A stretch of 64,000 nucleotides of DNA from positions 766,110-830,109 of the forward strand of contig MU006239.1 of the NCBI GenBank assembly GCA_010093685.1, read 5' to 3'. Of the stretch, positions 21,053-34,200 are shown piece by piece; the first letter of the stretch is position 1, and each line of letters opens with the position of its first letter. Source of the stretch: Ophiobolus disseminans. Its lineage: Eukaryota > Ascomycota > Dothideomycetes > Pleosporales > Phaeosphaeriaceae. The notes beneath the pieces were generated by a model. It was not told the DNA's origin. It did no database searches and worked only from the letters and a program-made list of their open reading frames with translations. Position numbers and translations under genes: made by a program.

Positions 21053-23217
21053 ATGGACTTCCTGCCGCGCGGCCTGCCTGACCTGGCACCAGCCTACCTG
21101 CCCCAGCTCGAACTTCCACATACTGGACACTACAATACTCTTCCAGCCCAGCAACTGTACAGATCGTACGACGTCAACCGGACCTCTGCCTTCACCCTGC
21201 AGGCACAGCTCTCCGGCGGACCAGGCGTGACCACGCAGAACCACGCGCTGCACCCGTTCAGTCTACCTACACTGCACTCTAGTCATGCGCAGTTCAACTT
21301 GGAATATGCTGGTAACAGCCAATTTGTGTCTGCGTCTACGTCTGCGCCTGCGGGGCCTGCATCGCCTATGGGCCCGCCAGATCGGCCGCGAAAGCGCAAG
21401 GCGGCGACTCTGCGTGCAGACGACTGGGAACCGTACAAGAAGCGCATCCTGGACCTGCATATTGAGCAGAAAAAGTCCCTGCCCGAGGTGAGGCAGATTG
21501 TTGAGAAGGAATGTGGCTTTAAAGCTGAGTATGTCGCTGCTGTTCGTGCAAGACAGAGCAAGCAGGTCTTCAGTGTGGTGCTGACACAGAGGCGTACGCA
21601 GGCTACGGCAGTACCGATCGCGCGTCAGCCAGTGGGGGAAGGACAAGAACGTCAAGCCGCAGGAGATGCAAGCAATTGTGCGAAAACGTCAAAAGAGGAA
21701 GCTCGTCGATACCAACAAAGGCCAGCTCGTGTTTGAGGTGCGAGGCAGCCTAGTAGAGCCGCCGAAGATTGAGCGGTGGATGAAGAGACATAACGTAGTA
21801 GATAGCGTTCTATATGCACCTAGTCCGGCAGCATGTAAGTCAGCACGAGATAAACTCAATCTTCCTTCACTGACGCAGTGCAGCCACGCCGTCTGCTGTA
21901 GGATGCCACACAATCTCTGAGCGAGGCTCGCCCGCGATGATCTCTATGTACTCGCCGGCGGCTTCGGTTTTATCGCCTAGAGGCATGTATCTAGCAGCAC
22001 AGAGTCCTCAGATGCCGTCTCCTGCTCTGTCAGTCTCGAGCATTGTGCGGCCTCAACATAGTGTCTTTACGGGGCAAAGTCCTGCTCCTGCACATCGATC
22101 TCTTCTAAACCTCCAACTTGGCTTTGTTCATGGTCTAAGCACCTCTAGAAGCGCGATTGATGTTGGTGCACAAACTCGATACAAAGAAGACGAGGAGGAG
22201 CGCCTGTGGAGTCAGGTTCAGAGAGCAGACGTGACGTTCATAAGCAAACCTTTGGAGACATCGGGCACCCTGTACAAACTAGGAAGCGTGCTCATTGCCC
22301 AGGGAAGGTACAGGGCGGCAGAGGCTCAGATTCGCAAGCTGGTAGAGAGTCATAAAGGCCAGAGCAGCAACAGTGATGACGGTACAGAGATACTCAAGGC
22401 CTTGGATCTTCTTGGTCAAGTGCTTGATTGTCAAGGGTTATACGTCAAGGCTGAGAGACTATTTCGACGCGCAATACAAGGAAGGAAGGACGTGCTTGGG
22501 CCTGAGCATCCAGACACGCTGATGAGTATGAGCAACTTAGCTTCAGTGCTGGACAGCCAGGGCAAGTACGAAGAGGCTGAGGCGATGAATAGGCAGACGC
22601 TGGCGCTGTACCAGACGGTGCTTGGGCCTGAGCATCCAGACACGCTGACGAGCATAAGCAACTTAGCGAGAGTGCTGCACAGCCAGGGCAAGTACGAAGA
22701 GGCCGAGGCGATGAACAGGCAGGAGCTGGAGTGCACAAAGAAGGTGCTTGGGCCTGAGCATCCCGACACGCTGACGAGTATGAGCAACTTAGCGAGAGTG
22801 CTGGACAGCCAGGGCAAGTACGAAGAGGCCGAGGCGATGAATAGGCAGACGCTGGCGCTGTACCAGACGGTGCTTGGGCCTGAGCATCCACACACGCTGA
22901 CGAGCATGAACAACTTGGCGGCAATGCTGGGCAGCCAGGGCAAGTACGAAGAGGCGGAGACGATGCACAGATAGACGCTGGCGCGGAGGGAGAAGGTGCT
23001 CGGGCATGAGCATCCAGACACGCTGACGAGCGTATACTGCCTTGCCCATCTCCTTAGCAATACGCCTCGCTTCAATGAATCTCTTGCTCTGTATAAGAGA
23101 GCATGCGCTGGGTACAAAACTGTGTTTGGGAGGGATCATCCTACTACTCGTGCGTGTTACCAGCACTATGCAAGTGCGCAGAACAGCGAGTCTAGCGTGC
23201 GTTGCATTGTACAATAG
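21053..23217 (+). pseudogene. Clr5-domain / tetratricopeptide-repeat protein with one premature stop
   Basis: Exons 21053-21528, 21602-21834 and from 21884. The introns are 73 and 49 bases with GCTGAC or CTGAC branch sites, and the phases join the frames exactly. The N-terminal half has a Clr5 domain (DDWEPYKKRILDLH, LPEVRQIVEKECGFKAE, then RVSQWGKDKNVKP across the first intron), a fungal putative DNA-binding module. The second half is an array of 42-residue TPRs with very similar units (VLGPEHPDTLTSMSNLA, SQGKYEEAEAMNRQTLAL). In the fifth unit the CAG of M(N/H)RQTLA is TAG (22972-22974). Beyond it the same frame continues through another TPR to 23217. The stop therefore removes only the last 80 residues; the product may still work or the gene may be a young pseudogene. 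Confidence 0.8.
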
Positions 23218-23271
23218 TCGAGAGCAGCGCGAGTGTACACGGAGACAAAGAGTTAAACCTGCGGCGTGGGC

Positions 23272-23965
23272 TAACTAAGATGGGCATCAGGAGCTCAAAG
23301 CAGCTGGCGAGACGAGAATAAGGAACTCTGTATATTTCTAACACTCGCTATGAACCCTCCTGTCGCTGTAACTCATATATATGCTCTACAGTACTAAAAT
23401 TTGCATTTGTGCTAAGGGCAGGCGTGTATAGAGTAGTGCAGTGTTGTGTAAGCATACGAGCTCAGGCGAGTCATGCCCGCTAGCTATGCAGCTCCGCTTG
23501 AGCTAGTTATGCTAACAGAACAAAGATCTTACATCAGTAGCGATAGAATACCGCTAATATGCTTGCGGGACTTTCATACGACCTGCAGCTCGCGCCTCAA
23601 GTCGTTGATCCTGCAATAGAACCTGCACCACAGCGCCATAACATTGTTTACCAGAGTGCTTCGCTCGGGATAGACTCTTTGTACATGTTCATATAGCCTT
23701 ACGGACTCTAAGATATATGCGAACACCTCCAGTACTACCGAGGCCGACCGAGGCGGGGCTTTCATCCATGCCGGCAGCGAATTGTAGTATTGCTAGCCAC
23801 GCAGTAGTTTGTTGCTAAAAAACGTAAGGTAGAGAAAGCGCTATAGTCAAGCTGTCTATCCCGAGATTCTCTAGGCCTCTCGACTGTGGTTACCTGTGTT
23901 GTGGTGGGGAGTGTGACCGGCATGCCGCCACGCAGGGTTTTCCGCCACACGTGGAGGGATAGTAC
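23272..23965 (+). repeat. Dispersed repeat, copy 2 (about 0.7 kb)
   Basis: Resembles 6300-7050 in the same order and orientation: GGCTAACTAAGATGGGCATC at the left, a CAGTAGCGATAGAATACCGC block near 23530, and GTTGTGGTGGGGAGTGT with two spaced CACGCAGG/CACACGTGG motifs near 23910-23955. No coding capacity is visible, so it is probably non-autonomous. Confidence 0.5.
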
Positions 23966-25220
23966 ACGATCAACTACAAGCGGCCTATGAGCGGCATAGA
24001 TGAAGAGCTCGATTCGGATGACCGGCGCAACGACCGGCGCAACGACCGGCGCGACGAGCAGCCCAGCGCTGAGGACTGCAGTTGGTCGTTCTGCAAACAG
24101 CATATGATCTCCTGATTTTCAAGCACTCAAGGCAGGAACGCAATATACGCCACGAAATCGACTTCGGCTTTAAGATACCCTATCTGTTCTCGGAGACGTT
24201 TGTGGAGGACTTCCGCGTTGACGATACACTACCCTGTCTTTAAGTACGGACGAAGAGGGCAAGGAGGTTGTGAACTGACATCGATCAGAAACCGGTTTCC
24301 GAACCACGGCGCTCGTTGCAACGGAGGATGGATTATTACCTCAAAGATTGACCTCGTTAAGGGGAGGATAGCTTTGATGGCAGACGATATAGCGACAAAT
24401 TGTGTCGTTGTGGAAAAGTTCTAGGATGCCGAAGTGGACCTAATCCGCCCGGAAGCAAAGACTCAAGAGCTCGTAACAGCTAAGCGGGATTCGTTAGTGC
24501 TGGAAACTGCTTTCTCAATCTCTTAACCTGTGTCTGCTTTCAGAACGCGCGCTGTATCCTTGTCGTGTTGTTGGCAAAGCTATTGCTGTGCCTACTTTTC
24601 CGCTTGTCTGCCACTGTCAGCGACCAAATTCCCGGTATGCCTACTATCTTGTTCTGCTATACCAGCTCTTTCGCAATAGAGACGTAGATATCCTTTATTC
24701 TCGCGGTCCCTTAGGTATGAAGGTTTGGTGCTAAACTTTGGCGCTGCACTGCAGTGCTGCGCGACGAGCGATGGGGCGGGCGATGGTTAAGTCTGTTTAT
24801 GAGTCCTGGGCGACAAATCCTCCACCAGCATGCCAAGCTGCGGGACATGAGGGCTGCGCGTGTGCGATGAGTTGTGGCCTCTAATGGTTGACATTTGCTG
24901 ACGTTTGCGGTGGCGTTTGAATGAATAATTGATTGAGGCTAGTATGTGTGGGGCGATCCTGGACGTTACTTCGGTCACTTCTAAACGCGGAACGCGGGGA
25001 TGAAGCCGCTGCTTATTGGTGCGTGTGCGGGGAAATAGCCCCAGCGTGCTAATTTAGGCTGGCCCCTCTTTGGCGCAGCACCGCAGCCATATGCACGACT
25101 TCCTGCACTGGACACCATCCACGCCCACTACACCCTAACTACACACTTCCATACCGCCTATCCAAGCCAACCCGACAGCGCAAACTCGCCCTAAGGGGTG
25201 ATGGTCATGACGTCACAGCA
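23966..25220. other. Gene-free stretch
   Basis: No supported gene. It contains a short tandem repeat of GACCGGCGCAAC (three copies, about 24018-24053) and only small frames on either strand. Confidence 0.45.
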
Positions 25221-27218
25221 ATGCGGCCGGATGCACATGCGTGCGAAAGTCGTGAGCTCGCTACCTATCGACTATCGACAACACAGCAAAGAGGCGATCT
25301 GAAGTTGACCAGAAGTTGTCTATGGCATCTAGGAAGATGTTGTCGTCGGAGGCTGTCCAATTCAATCTTGTGCCAGGCTTGTGTCCGCTTCAGAACTACA
25401 CCATCTCCACATGCGCTTCCGTCGAAGACAAATAGCATACCCGTGTTGCACATGTCGCAGCGGGACATGCACAGCCAACTCGACCGCTCCGCCTTGGGAG
25501 TCCAGAATACAGCGCCATCTCCGCACAGCCTACAAGGAACGCATGGTATGGTTAAAACAGTTACAAAGGCGGGGGGAGGAAGCTGTCAGTAATCCTCCCT
25601 TCTTTAGCTTCCACACATGCTTACAAGACGTTAGATCCCATCTGCCGCCTCGCCTCCGGTCCGCTTACGACGCCGCGCGCCGACCGAATACGATCACGAA
25701 TGCTGCTCAGAGAACCGTCTCAATCCGAGGCCGCGCCAGCCAGGTCAATATGCGACCGACCATAAAACCATCATATCAAATACTGTCGGTCGGCGAGGCG
25801 GGCGGGAATACCCATGGACGAGACTTGTCGAGTACGTACACGAAGGAGCGTGTATTGTGGTCAGTGGAAGAGAAGGCTACTAATAGCGGTTGTTATTAAC
25901 GGCTAGCGGTACAAGGTCAATCCAGACCTCATTTCAAGGCATCAAAAGTGCGCGACGTCGCGCTACTGGAGGCTTCCCTGCCCAAAGGAACTCAGACATG
26001 AGGTTTGTCTCACATTTAGGGTCCTTTGGGAAGTCACCTGCATGCCTCTCCCTTACACTTCGCATACTTTCCAATAGTATGCTTGCACGATTCTCAGCAC
26101 AAGTTTCTTCAACTAATCCACGCACAGCGGCTGAAGCCACGGCTCCCCAACAAATCTCTATCCTACCGCTCGACGTCACTGCGAGCACGCTCGGCCCACT
26201 TCGACTTTCCTCTAAGCATCCTCAGCGCTGCGTATTCCACACCGTACCGATACGCGAACACCACACATCTTGATTCAGAGGCACGTGCTGATGCCAGCAA
26301 AGTCGAGCCGCCTACACACGATCCACATACTGGGCTACACTAGCGGACGACGGACGCAACATACAACAACCGACTTCCGAAACTCGACGTCTGTGAGCTG
26401 GTTGAGATGTTCAACACATTACTGTCTACAATCCGGTTGTCCGCCAATCAGCCAGCTGAAACCGCTGGGACTGCATCTGCACTATTGAAGAAGGACAAAG
26501 CCAAAGCCATACTTTAGGGCGGGACATACGATTAGGGGAGATGAGGGTGGTGGACGAACTCTCGACAAGGACGGCTTGGTGGCGTTGCCTGCGCATAGCT
26601 TTCGACGTGAGCAAAGCAGCGTTCATCAGCCATCCCACCAGCTGCACCTCCCAAGATGTCGGTTCTCGCGCCCGGTCACCAGGACGGCTTGTGTTACTAT
26701 AAGGTTTCAAGTCCTGTGGTTGATGGCGTTGGTTTTGCCCTGTTGGTGTAGTTGACGAGTTGATGCTGCAGAGCGAAGGCTTGATGAAGAGCGCGAGGGA
26801 TTTGTGAAGGGCAAAGCTGATGCGCTGATATGGGAAGGCTGCGGTTCTTGTGTACCTAGTACATCTCTGTGATCCCGTGATCGAAGCTAGAGGTTGCATG
26901 CATTTTATATCCGGCACTTGTAAAATCGACCAAATTTCTTTGAACACGCTCGGGATTACTTTGTCTGCGCATTCTCAAGTGTTTGCACGTTGAAGCTTCC
27001 GATAAGGAACGGTTCTTGAAGTAGTTATCTAGCCAGTTTGGTTGCGTACGGCTCCTATCCATCACTCCAAAAATTGGCCAAATTTCTTTGTATACACTCG
27101 GGATTGCATTATCATGTCTGTATAGAGTGGAGTGTGTGCATAGCAAATAGTATCTAATACAGCCGGACCTACATTGATGTGCCTCTTTCTTTGGAGCAAG
27201 GTTGCTCGCAGCTCGCAT
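25221..27218. other. Fragmentary open frames of unknown origin
   Basis: Overlapping frames of 100-170 codons occur on both strands (for example 25381-25899 plus, 26426-26947 minus, 26856-27218 minus), but none has a recognisable domain and they contradict one another. On the minus strand 26856-27218 contains two similar blocks around CAAATTTCTTTG(A/T)(A/T)(C/T)AC(G/A)CTCGGGATT (about 26930 and 27080), an internal duplication of about 150 bases spacing. Probably relics of repeat-containing genes; no function assigned. Confidence 0.3.
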
Positions 27219-28848
27219 GCGCTTTCCATCTATTACTTTTAGGGGCTCTTGCGATAGGACATGTTCGGGAATCTTTTATCTTGTCTCTCTAAGGTGCCTC
27301 TTTGTTTAGCTGGAATGGGACCAAAGCGGATGCGGCAGGTTCCCCGAAGCACCCCGTATCTCGCGCCGGGTCGCGGCTGCTCTGACATCGGACGCCATAC
27401 CGGTAAACACTGCGCGGAGCCACAAGCTACATTCTCGCCATCACGCGGCTTCAATACCACAACGAAACACCCCTAGCTTTCAAGCGCCACTACATCAGCC
27501 TGTGGACGGGTTCATACGCCGTTTACGATCGCGACGAGAAGTGCCAAAGCCAGTAATCTGTCAAGACGACTGCCAGGAGTGTGGAGATGGCGTTTCTCTT
27601 TTTCTCCTCTCCAAACCGTCGTCAACGTCCATCCCGGACTCAATTGCTTGGGCATTGCCTTAAAGAAATCTACGCGATACAACGAGGCATTGTATAACAC
27701 TCTACAAATGCTCTATTCGTGGTTTTTCCCAACTACCCACGCCCAGTCCCACAGAACCAAATCGCACAAACCCAATTGCTTGCTAGAATCTACGCAGGCA
27801 TCGCTATATGTCTGTTCTAATCTTACAACCGCACCCGCGGAGTTACTATGATTATTTGCGTCAACAGGAATGTAATTTTCCTGTCGATTGAGAGCTACTC
27901 ACCCGTGTCACAATTTATGGCGCGGGTGTGACTGCGCTGTACGCTGCGTGCTGATTTAACAAGATGCATCGCCTCATCTCATACCGCGTACTCAGACCCA
28001 TTGGTTTCTAAGCCATAACGGCGACAGACTCATTGCTAACAGTTCGCTTTATGTTAAAAGGAGGCCTGTTAGGACTGACTACTATCGCGAGTGTGGACAC
28101 GAAATTGAGATGTTGGGCATCTTCGAAGACTGGGGTGACGAAGCTTGATATCAGTGGCCTGCCTTACGTCGCGTACATCAGCTGGAAGAAGCACACGAGT
28201 ATGAGGTCCGAAGAAAGATATACGCCAATATCAGCCAATATACAGCAGATGGACAGAGAAGTAGTGGTATTAAAGCGACGCGCGAAGGTTGATGAGGTTC
28301 ATGAAGTTAACAATCGTGCGCTTTAGCCCTGGCGAACCCGGCATCGGGGTAGACTTGCCGATTGAGAGTTTTGATTGGTCGCATCGGAATCGCTGAGGTA
28401 AGAGCGGAGGAGGTCTCCTGTGGCGGCTTTGATGGTGGAGAAGTTCTAAGCTTAGGTGCTGGCGTTCAGAGGATGTGAGTGTGTTTTGGTGGGATTCTTT
28501 CGAGTCGACCTCGACGGGCAACGAAGAGAAGAGGATGGAAGATACCGTGTATTTCGCGATCACAGGATTTAGAGCAAGCTTGTGGCAAAGTATAGTGGGT
28601 GCGTATTTACTAATAATGAAACAGGCTTCAAAGTAATTGAGTTTAGGTTCCTACTCGAGCATTTGTATGCGATAGACGAGAAGCTCTCGGGTTCACATGG
28701 TACTAGAAGAATAGATGTGATATTAGGCTACATCGTGAGTACCTACAGACGTCGCAGGAATCGCACTCCAGCACGGAAAGGCAAGATAGTACAACATCTA
28801 AAGAGTGTCGCTAACGTCTACGAACACACTAAACATGCCAACGTAAGT
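27219..28848. other. Gene-free stretch
   Basis: Only short, mutually overlapping frames. Nothing recognised. Confidence 0.4.
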
Positions 28849-29312
28849 TCAAGCGTAGACTGATCTCGGTGGTGGTGCATTGAAGACCACGTCTTGGTTT
28901 GCGACTCCGAGGGCATCGTCTGCATGTTGAATGATGACGGCATAACTCGCAAGGACCAGAATAAAGACACCGTAGCGGGCTGACACGCGATAAAAGCTTA
29001 GCGTTGCGGTGAGGAGCTGTACACCAAATGCCATCGTGCCGCTCACTTACAGTGCAGAGATGAGATCAAAGCGGTCCGAGCGCAAAGGAAGCCTGCGAAG
29101 TTCACGCTGAAGCGTTCATGCTCCAAAGTCCACGATCCAAAGTTCACGCTCCAAGGTCTAGAAACGTGAAATCGCGCCAGACCCGACGAAAAAGGTACCG
29201 CGCGTGTCGTCTTCGTTGACGGATCGTGTATGAGAATGTGAAGAGAAGATATGTTGTTGTTAACAACTACTTGAGAGATCACGCGCAAACTCCCGGAGGA
29301 AATCGTGCGCAA
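28849..29312 (-). other. Possible end of a small membrane-protein gene
   Basis: On the minus strand, 29046-28849 reads through a hydrophobic stretch (RYGVFILVLASYAVIIQ) that looks like a membrane helix and ends PPPRSVYA. A GTAAGT donor-like site lies at about 29052, so this could be the last exon of a gene whose upstream exon is within 29312-29053. The exon chain is not convincing enough to call a gene. Confidence 0.25.
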
Positions 29313-31500
29313 GCTCTCTTGAGTTGACGTGCGTGAGGTTCCCTTGCCTGCAAATTCGCAACTCCTTCGTCTCCTTAGCTCTCCCCCTTCTCATCAAACT
29401 CCACCCCTCTCAAACTCGATCCTCTTGTTGAAACTGTCCCTTGCCTCAAAGTTCCCTAACGCCTCAAAATTGCCCTGTTCTTCAAACTCCACCATCACCC
29501 CGAACTCAACTGTCGCCTCAATTTCTACCTTCTCTCACAGAACCAAGCGTACAAATCTAACCAAGTCACGCGAGAATTGATCTAGGTACTCAACTACGGC
29601 AACATTCAGAGCTGTGCGCATGGGTGAACGAAGTCATGGGGAAGGTACGGTGTTGACCAATGTTCCATAGACAACTTCAAATTCACACTCCCCCAACCAA
29701 TGAGCCTTCAGCGCCACTTCAGGTGTGGGCACATCCCCAGCCTAGGACTTTCGCTGACTTTGTGACTAAATCTAGTCGATGGTATTCTAGAGAGCTGACG
29801 GGCGCAAGTGCAACAGATTGGAGCAGCACGATAACTTATACACCATGACTGACCTTACTACAAACTAAGATGCTAATTATTTCGAGCCGGCAAAAGCAGT
29901 GAATTTCGCCCCAATATCCCTCGCCATCTCACTCTCGACCCGCGACAGGGTTTAAACACCAAACCGTTGCTCCTTCCTGTCGAATGCCAACGCAAATAAG
30001 AGGCTGCGGAGCGGGCCCAGCGTTGTCTGATGCGAGCACTCTTTCCTGTACCAACCCCGCACTGATGGTGGATGTGGAAAGCTGAGACCCGCAAGGTTTA
30101 AAATAAGCGAGAGCAGTTTCGGACAGCTTCCTGCTACACTGCTATCTTGAGAATAGAGAACGCAAGCTGGCAACAGCGCCGGAATAATCTGATCAGGGAC
30201 AGGATCAATATACAACATCCACCATCTTAACACGACCACACAGGCAGCCCACCACTACTAAACCATGTTAGTAAGCCCGCCATTAGTGTAAAGCATCCAA
30301 AGAAGTGCACACGGGCTTTCTGCGATCCGCTAACAGTGCCAGCTATGAATTCGTCTGCGAGGTTTCCAGCAAAGAAGGCGAAAAAATCGAAAAAATCGAC
30401 CATCGAGTCGTAAGCAAAGCTATCGAAGAAGTCGTCCGCAACGCTGTCAACAAAGCTACTCGCGTTCAACCATCCGCTGTACAGGGATGTCTCAGGCTAG
30501 ATTAGTCCCAGTCCTGACTAAAACTCCGCAAACAACCTTGGACGTTGAAATGCTGTCCCACCAATTCCGCTATCAACAGAGGAAAGAGCAGCAAGATGAG
30601 CAAAAGCACAGGTTGTTAGGGCGCATGATACGTCTGTTTTGCCAATTGTCGCGAGTGCCGTTCTACCCAGTTGGCTTTTTTTCCGCTGCAGATGTCGCAT
30701 AGTGTCAGCGACCAAAGATTCTACGGGACCGCTGACGCACTCCAAAAGATGGAATGTGACGCCGAGTCATGCGATAGAAAGGCAATCAATTCAAAAAGAT
30801 TGAGGGAGGCACAGAACAAGTGAGACCCGCAACAGTTTGAGTCCAGTCGACATCAGATGAAGTCGTGTTGAAGCACGAAAACCCTAGCCCTTCCCTCAAG
30901 CCAGAGCGTCAGCGCAATCATCTACACCATCAAAGCCGAGATAGAGCGGTGCGCGATTATCTGCAACGTCGAAGCTGAAACAAGAATAGGCGCAACTAAG
31001 AGCGAGTGCTTTTGGCAAGAAAAGCTGCCGTGTTGGAGCACCGTTCCATGGACCAGCGCCAAGGTCGTGGTGGCCAAGGACTGACTCAGAAGACTACTTC
31101 CTCGCGTGAATGAACGGTCCAAAAACCCTGGATCTAGAAAACCCCCAAAGGTCGAGCCGCTCGAAAAAAGCAGCCATCGCGTTTGGAACGCCCATTCGTG
31201 CGGCTGAAACGCCCACCCGCGAGTGAGAAACCGCCGCGAATCCTCATCAGGAAAAATCGAGCGTCTCAAAAAATGCTGCGTTGAGATGACAGGGAAATAG
31301 GGTGGCTCAAAGATTACAGCATCGCTGGCGCCCAATAAAGAGTTGCCCGTGCATACCAAAGAAAAAAAAACATCGAGCACGTCTAAAACACACTCAGCCC
31401 CTCATCCACCCCATTTCGCTTCAATTCCACACATCTAAACCCGAAGTTACATCATGAGATGCCGTTGAGCAGGTAGCCAGGTGCGTTGCTTCCCAAAGAC
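29313..31500. other. Gene-free stretch with low-complexity sequence
   Basis: 29330-29580 is a CTCAAA-rich low-complexity tract. Frames of up to 152 codons (30922-31380 minus) have no recognised domain and atypical composition. No gene supported. Confidence 0.4.
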
Positions 31501-31665
31501 GGAATGACGAAGGGTGTTCACACGTCTTAGATAGTAAGGCGTTAGATAGAAAGAATATATTAGGTTATATTATCTATACTATTTCCTATAGACCTATCTT
31601 CGCAATCTATACACTTATTACCTGCCTACCTACTATTCTCTCTTATTCCTTAATGAGCACTCTTT
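31501..31665. other. AT-rich island
   Basis: About 165 bases dominated by TATA-, TAGATA- and TTATT-type words within otherwise balanced DNA, resembling heavily RIP-mutated repeat sequence. Confidence 0.45.
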
Positions 31666-34200
31666 CCGCGCACAGATCTACTGCCCTTGTCGTCCAAATG
31701 CGGCTGCGAAACGACGCGTTTGAGACTCATCCGTTGGCACCATGGCACGGGAAACCGAGCGGAGGCTGAGTCTCCTCAGTACCTGCACAAAGTCTCGTCC
31801 CGGCCATCTTTTGATCCGGCTATCCGGCCCCATATACCCTTCATCCTCCCCCAAGCATATCTCTCTGAGCGGCGCGTTCCTATAGAGCACCGGTCGAGCG
31901 TCCACGTCGTGGGCGTGGCGGTAGTCGACAGCTATGTGGAGGATGGTTGGCAACGGCGGGGGTTTTGGATACTAAGATCACAAGGTGCGTTAGCAGTCGT
32001 TGTCAACTAAGCAAAGCGTGATGCTTTTGACGCAAGAACATACCCGCACCGTGAGTGCATTGAGCTTGCGCCGCAAATATCTCCATTCTCCAACTCTTCC
32101 ATCCCACAGCCCATTCAATTCATCAAACCCTTATTAAGAGGCAGCGTAGCTTCCCTCGGTGACAGCGGCGTCCCCTCCTTCGCGAACAGAACTCGGCTCG
32201 CCAGCAGTTGCTTCTCGAATTCTTGTCGGCTCACTGCCTTGCGACGGACGAGCAGCGCATGGAAATGGTGGTGCTACCGAGATTCTGGGAAAAAGTGTCC
32301 GGGCTTGCTCAGGTTCGGCTACTCAGCACCGCCTCGTAGATATCACGTGGTCGCCCCCGTTCCTCCTTTAGCCCAGCCCGAGCTTCCGTTGCGACATTGT
32401 GAATCATCGACGTCGTTTTTGTCCGTTTTGGCAGTTAGGCGGGCGTATTTGCGGGCTTCGTCGCGGTTTTTTTGTTCCGGCATCGCACGTGTAGTCGTGT
32501 CCGGCCTATCCGGCTTGGAACTCGTTGCGAAATTCATTCCAATGGTCCGATATGTTCCCACAAGTCCCTAGGTATGCCAATGGCGGCTGTGGTTCTCTTG
32601 AAGCCCTTCACGAACGAAGTTGGAAGTCTCGGTAGCCATTTGCAGGTATCAGAATGATCTCGCTGGACGCTCTGCCGCAGAGCCTCACGTTCCTAGCGGA
32701 TCAAATTCAGCAGGCCTTGGATCCCATCTTGCACAGCGATGACGGTCTCACGCCCGAATGTAGGTATCAGGCTTGTTCTGGTCACCTGCCCCTGTACCTC
32801 TTCATGACTAGCAGTGCTGGGAGCAGCCGCGTCTTCGGTCTGAAGAGACGGAGGAATGTTGGTAGAGTGCGAGACAGAGTACATGTAATGAGTACTTGCA
32901 CTATCGAGCTGCGACCGGGGAGAAGGCGAGTTCGTTGAACCATAAGTGTAGGGCTGAGAGGGTATCGCGCTGCCGGTTGGAAGTCAGGGAGTAGCTCGGG
33001 ACTGATGAGGAATGATGTCGAAGAGTGTATTGCTAGTTCAAAGGGGAGGAGTGTGTGGTGTGTTCTATGCGCGGGAGCTAGCACTGGCACAAGCGCATTG
33101 ACCGACGAGGTATTAACTGAGGAGTGCTTGGGTCAATTTGGCCAGGGTGATGCGCTACGTTATAAGCTTGAGGCCAACAAGGTCAAAGGCTCGAGGGTTG
33201 ACCAACGGTCCTTCCCAAAACCATGCTAGGATTGGTAAGTCTCTTACAAAAGCGTACTCTGAGTAAGGGGCCAAACACTTTCTCAATCCTGATGGGCTCA
33301 TTGGGCAGGCCATGGTGTGTTGTCAATGTTGGTGCGTGGTCGATGTTGGTGGGAGATGCGGGATCCAGTGCGCACGCCTCCGCTTGGCGTGTGGGTCCGG
33401 GGTTCAGGGTCCAGGCTTCCCCTTGCAGTCCAAGCAGGGAACGGCGTCCGCGAAACCGGATCGGACCGCCTCCCGCTGTCATCGTGCGTCGCCCATCGTA
33501 CGCCTTACGGCCCAGCACCGGTAGTCGATCCTCCTGACGGTCCTTCGGCGCCGTTGCAGACTTCCTCCTCAGAGTCCCCACCACAGTGGATATGGCTCCA
33601 ACGACCACCGACGGCGAAGAATACAGGAGCGCTGTATAGATGGACACACTGGGAATGGGGATGGGCAAGGTGTCGATGTCACGATGGGTACTTGCCTGAA
33701 AGAGCGCATTTGTGAGAAATTTCTCAGATATGGCATGGGTTGGTGGGAAGCATGGGACGAGCGCCAGCAACAGGCTCAACGGCTAAAGACTGCGTTCGGC
33801 ACTCTGTGGACGCGCGTCAAATGGAGTCGACCTTATTCGACCCTTGTAAACGCAGCAGTCGTTTGCTGTATTTCTAATGCACGATCGATTGCTGCGTAGC
33901 GGAGGGTTAATAGACATCGGATGGAATCTCCTCGTATCGTCAGAATTTCACGTACAAGTCTTTGTTTCACGTTGATGACAGTAACTCACTACACGCACTC
34001 GCCCAACACTTCAACACCAACCCCTAGACTATTAAACTCTGTCACCGCATTCCCCGAACCTTACCCTCTTCCTTCCCTACATTCTCCCCTACATCTCATC
34101 ACTTCTGTATTCCTCCACCTCCGAATACATCTCCCTACCTCCCAACACATTCCTACCACCTCTAAATACATCTCCCTACTATGATCACATGTCACCCGCT
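31666..34200. other. Fragmentary open frames, no supported gene
   Basis: Many overlapping frames on both strands, up to about 200 codons (33183-33779 minus, 33317-33715 plus). None carries a recognisable domain, and splice chains linking them are not evident. The tail from about 34020 is CT-rich low complexity. Confidence 0.35.

Noticed and set aside
22431..23117. 228-codon minus-strand frame with Cys/Ser-rich repeats
   Set aside because: It is the antisense of the near-identical TPR units; its periodicity comes from the plus-strand gene.
25221..25899. Overlapping plus-strand frames with several Cys residues as a zinc-binding protein
   Set aside because: The Cys spacing matches no known finger, and two frames compete over the same bases.
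30922..31380. 152-codon minus-strand frame as a gene
   Set aside because: No domain, unusual Ser/Phe/Leu composition, competing frames and no splice support.
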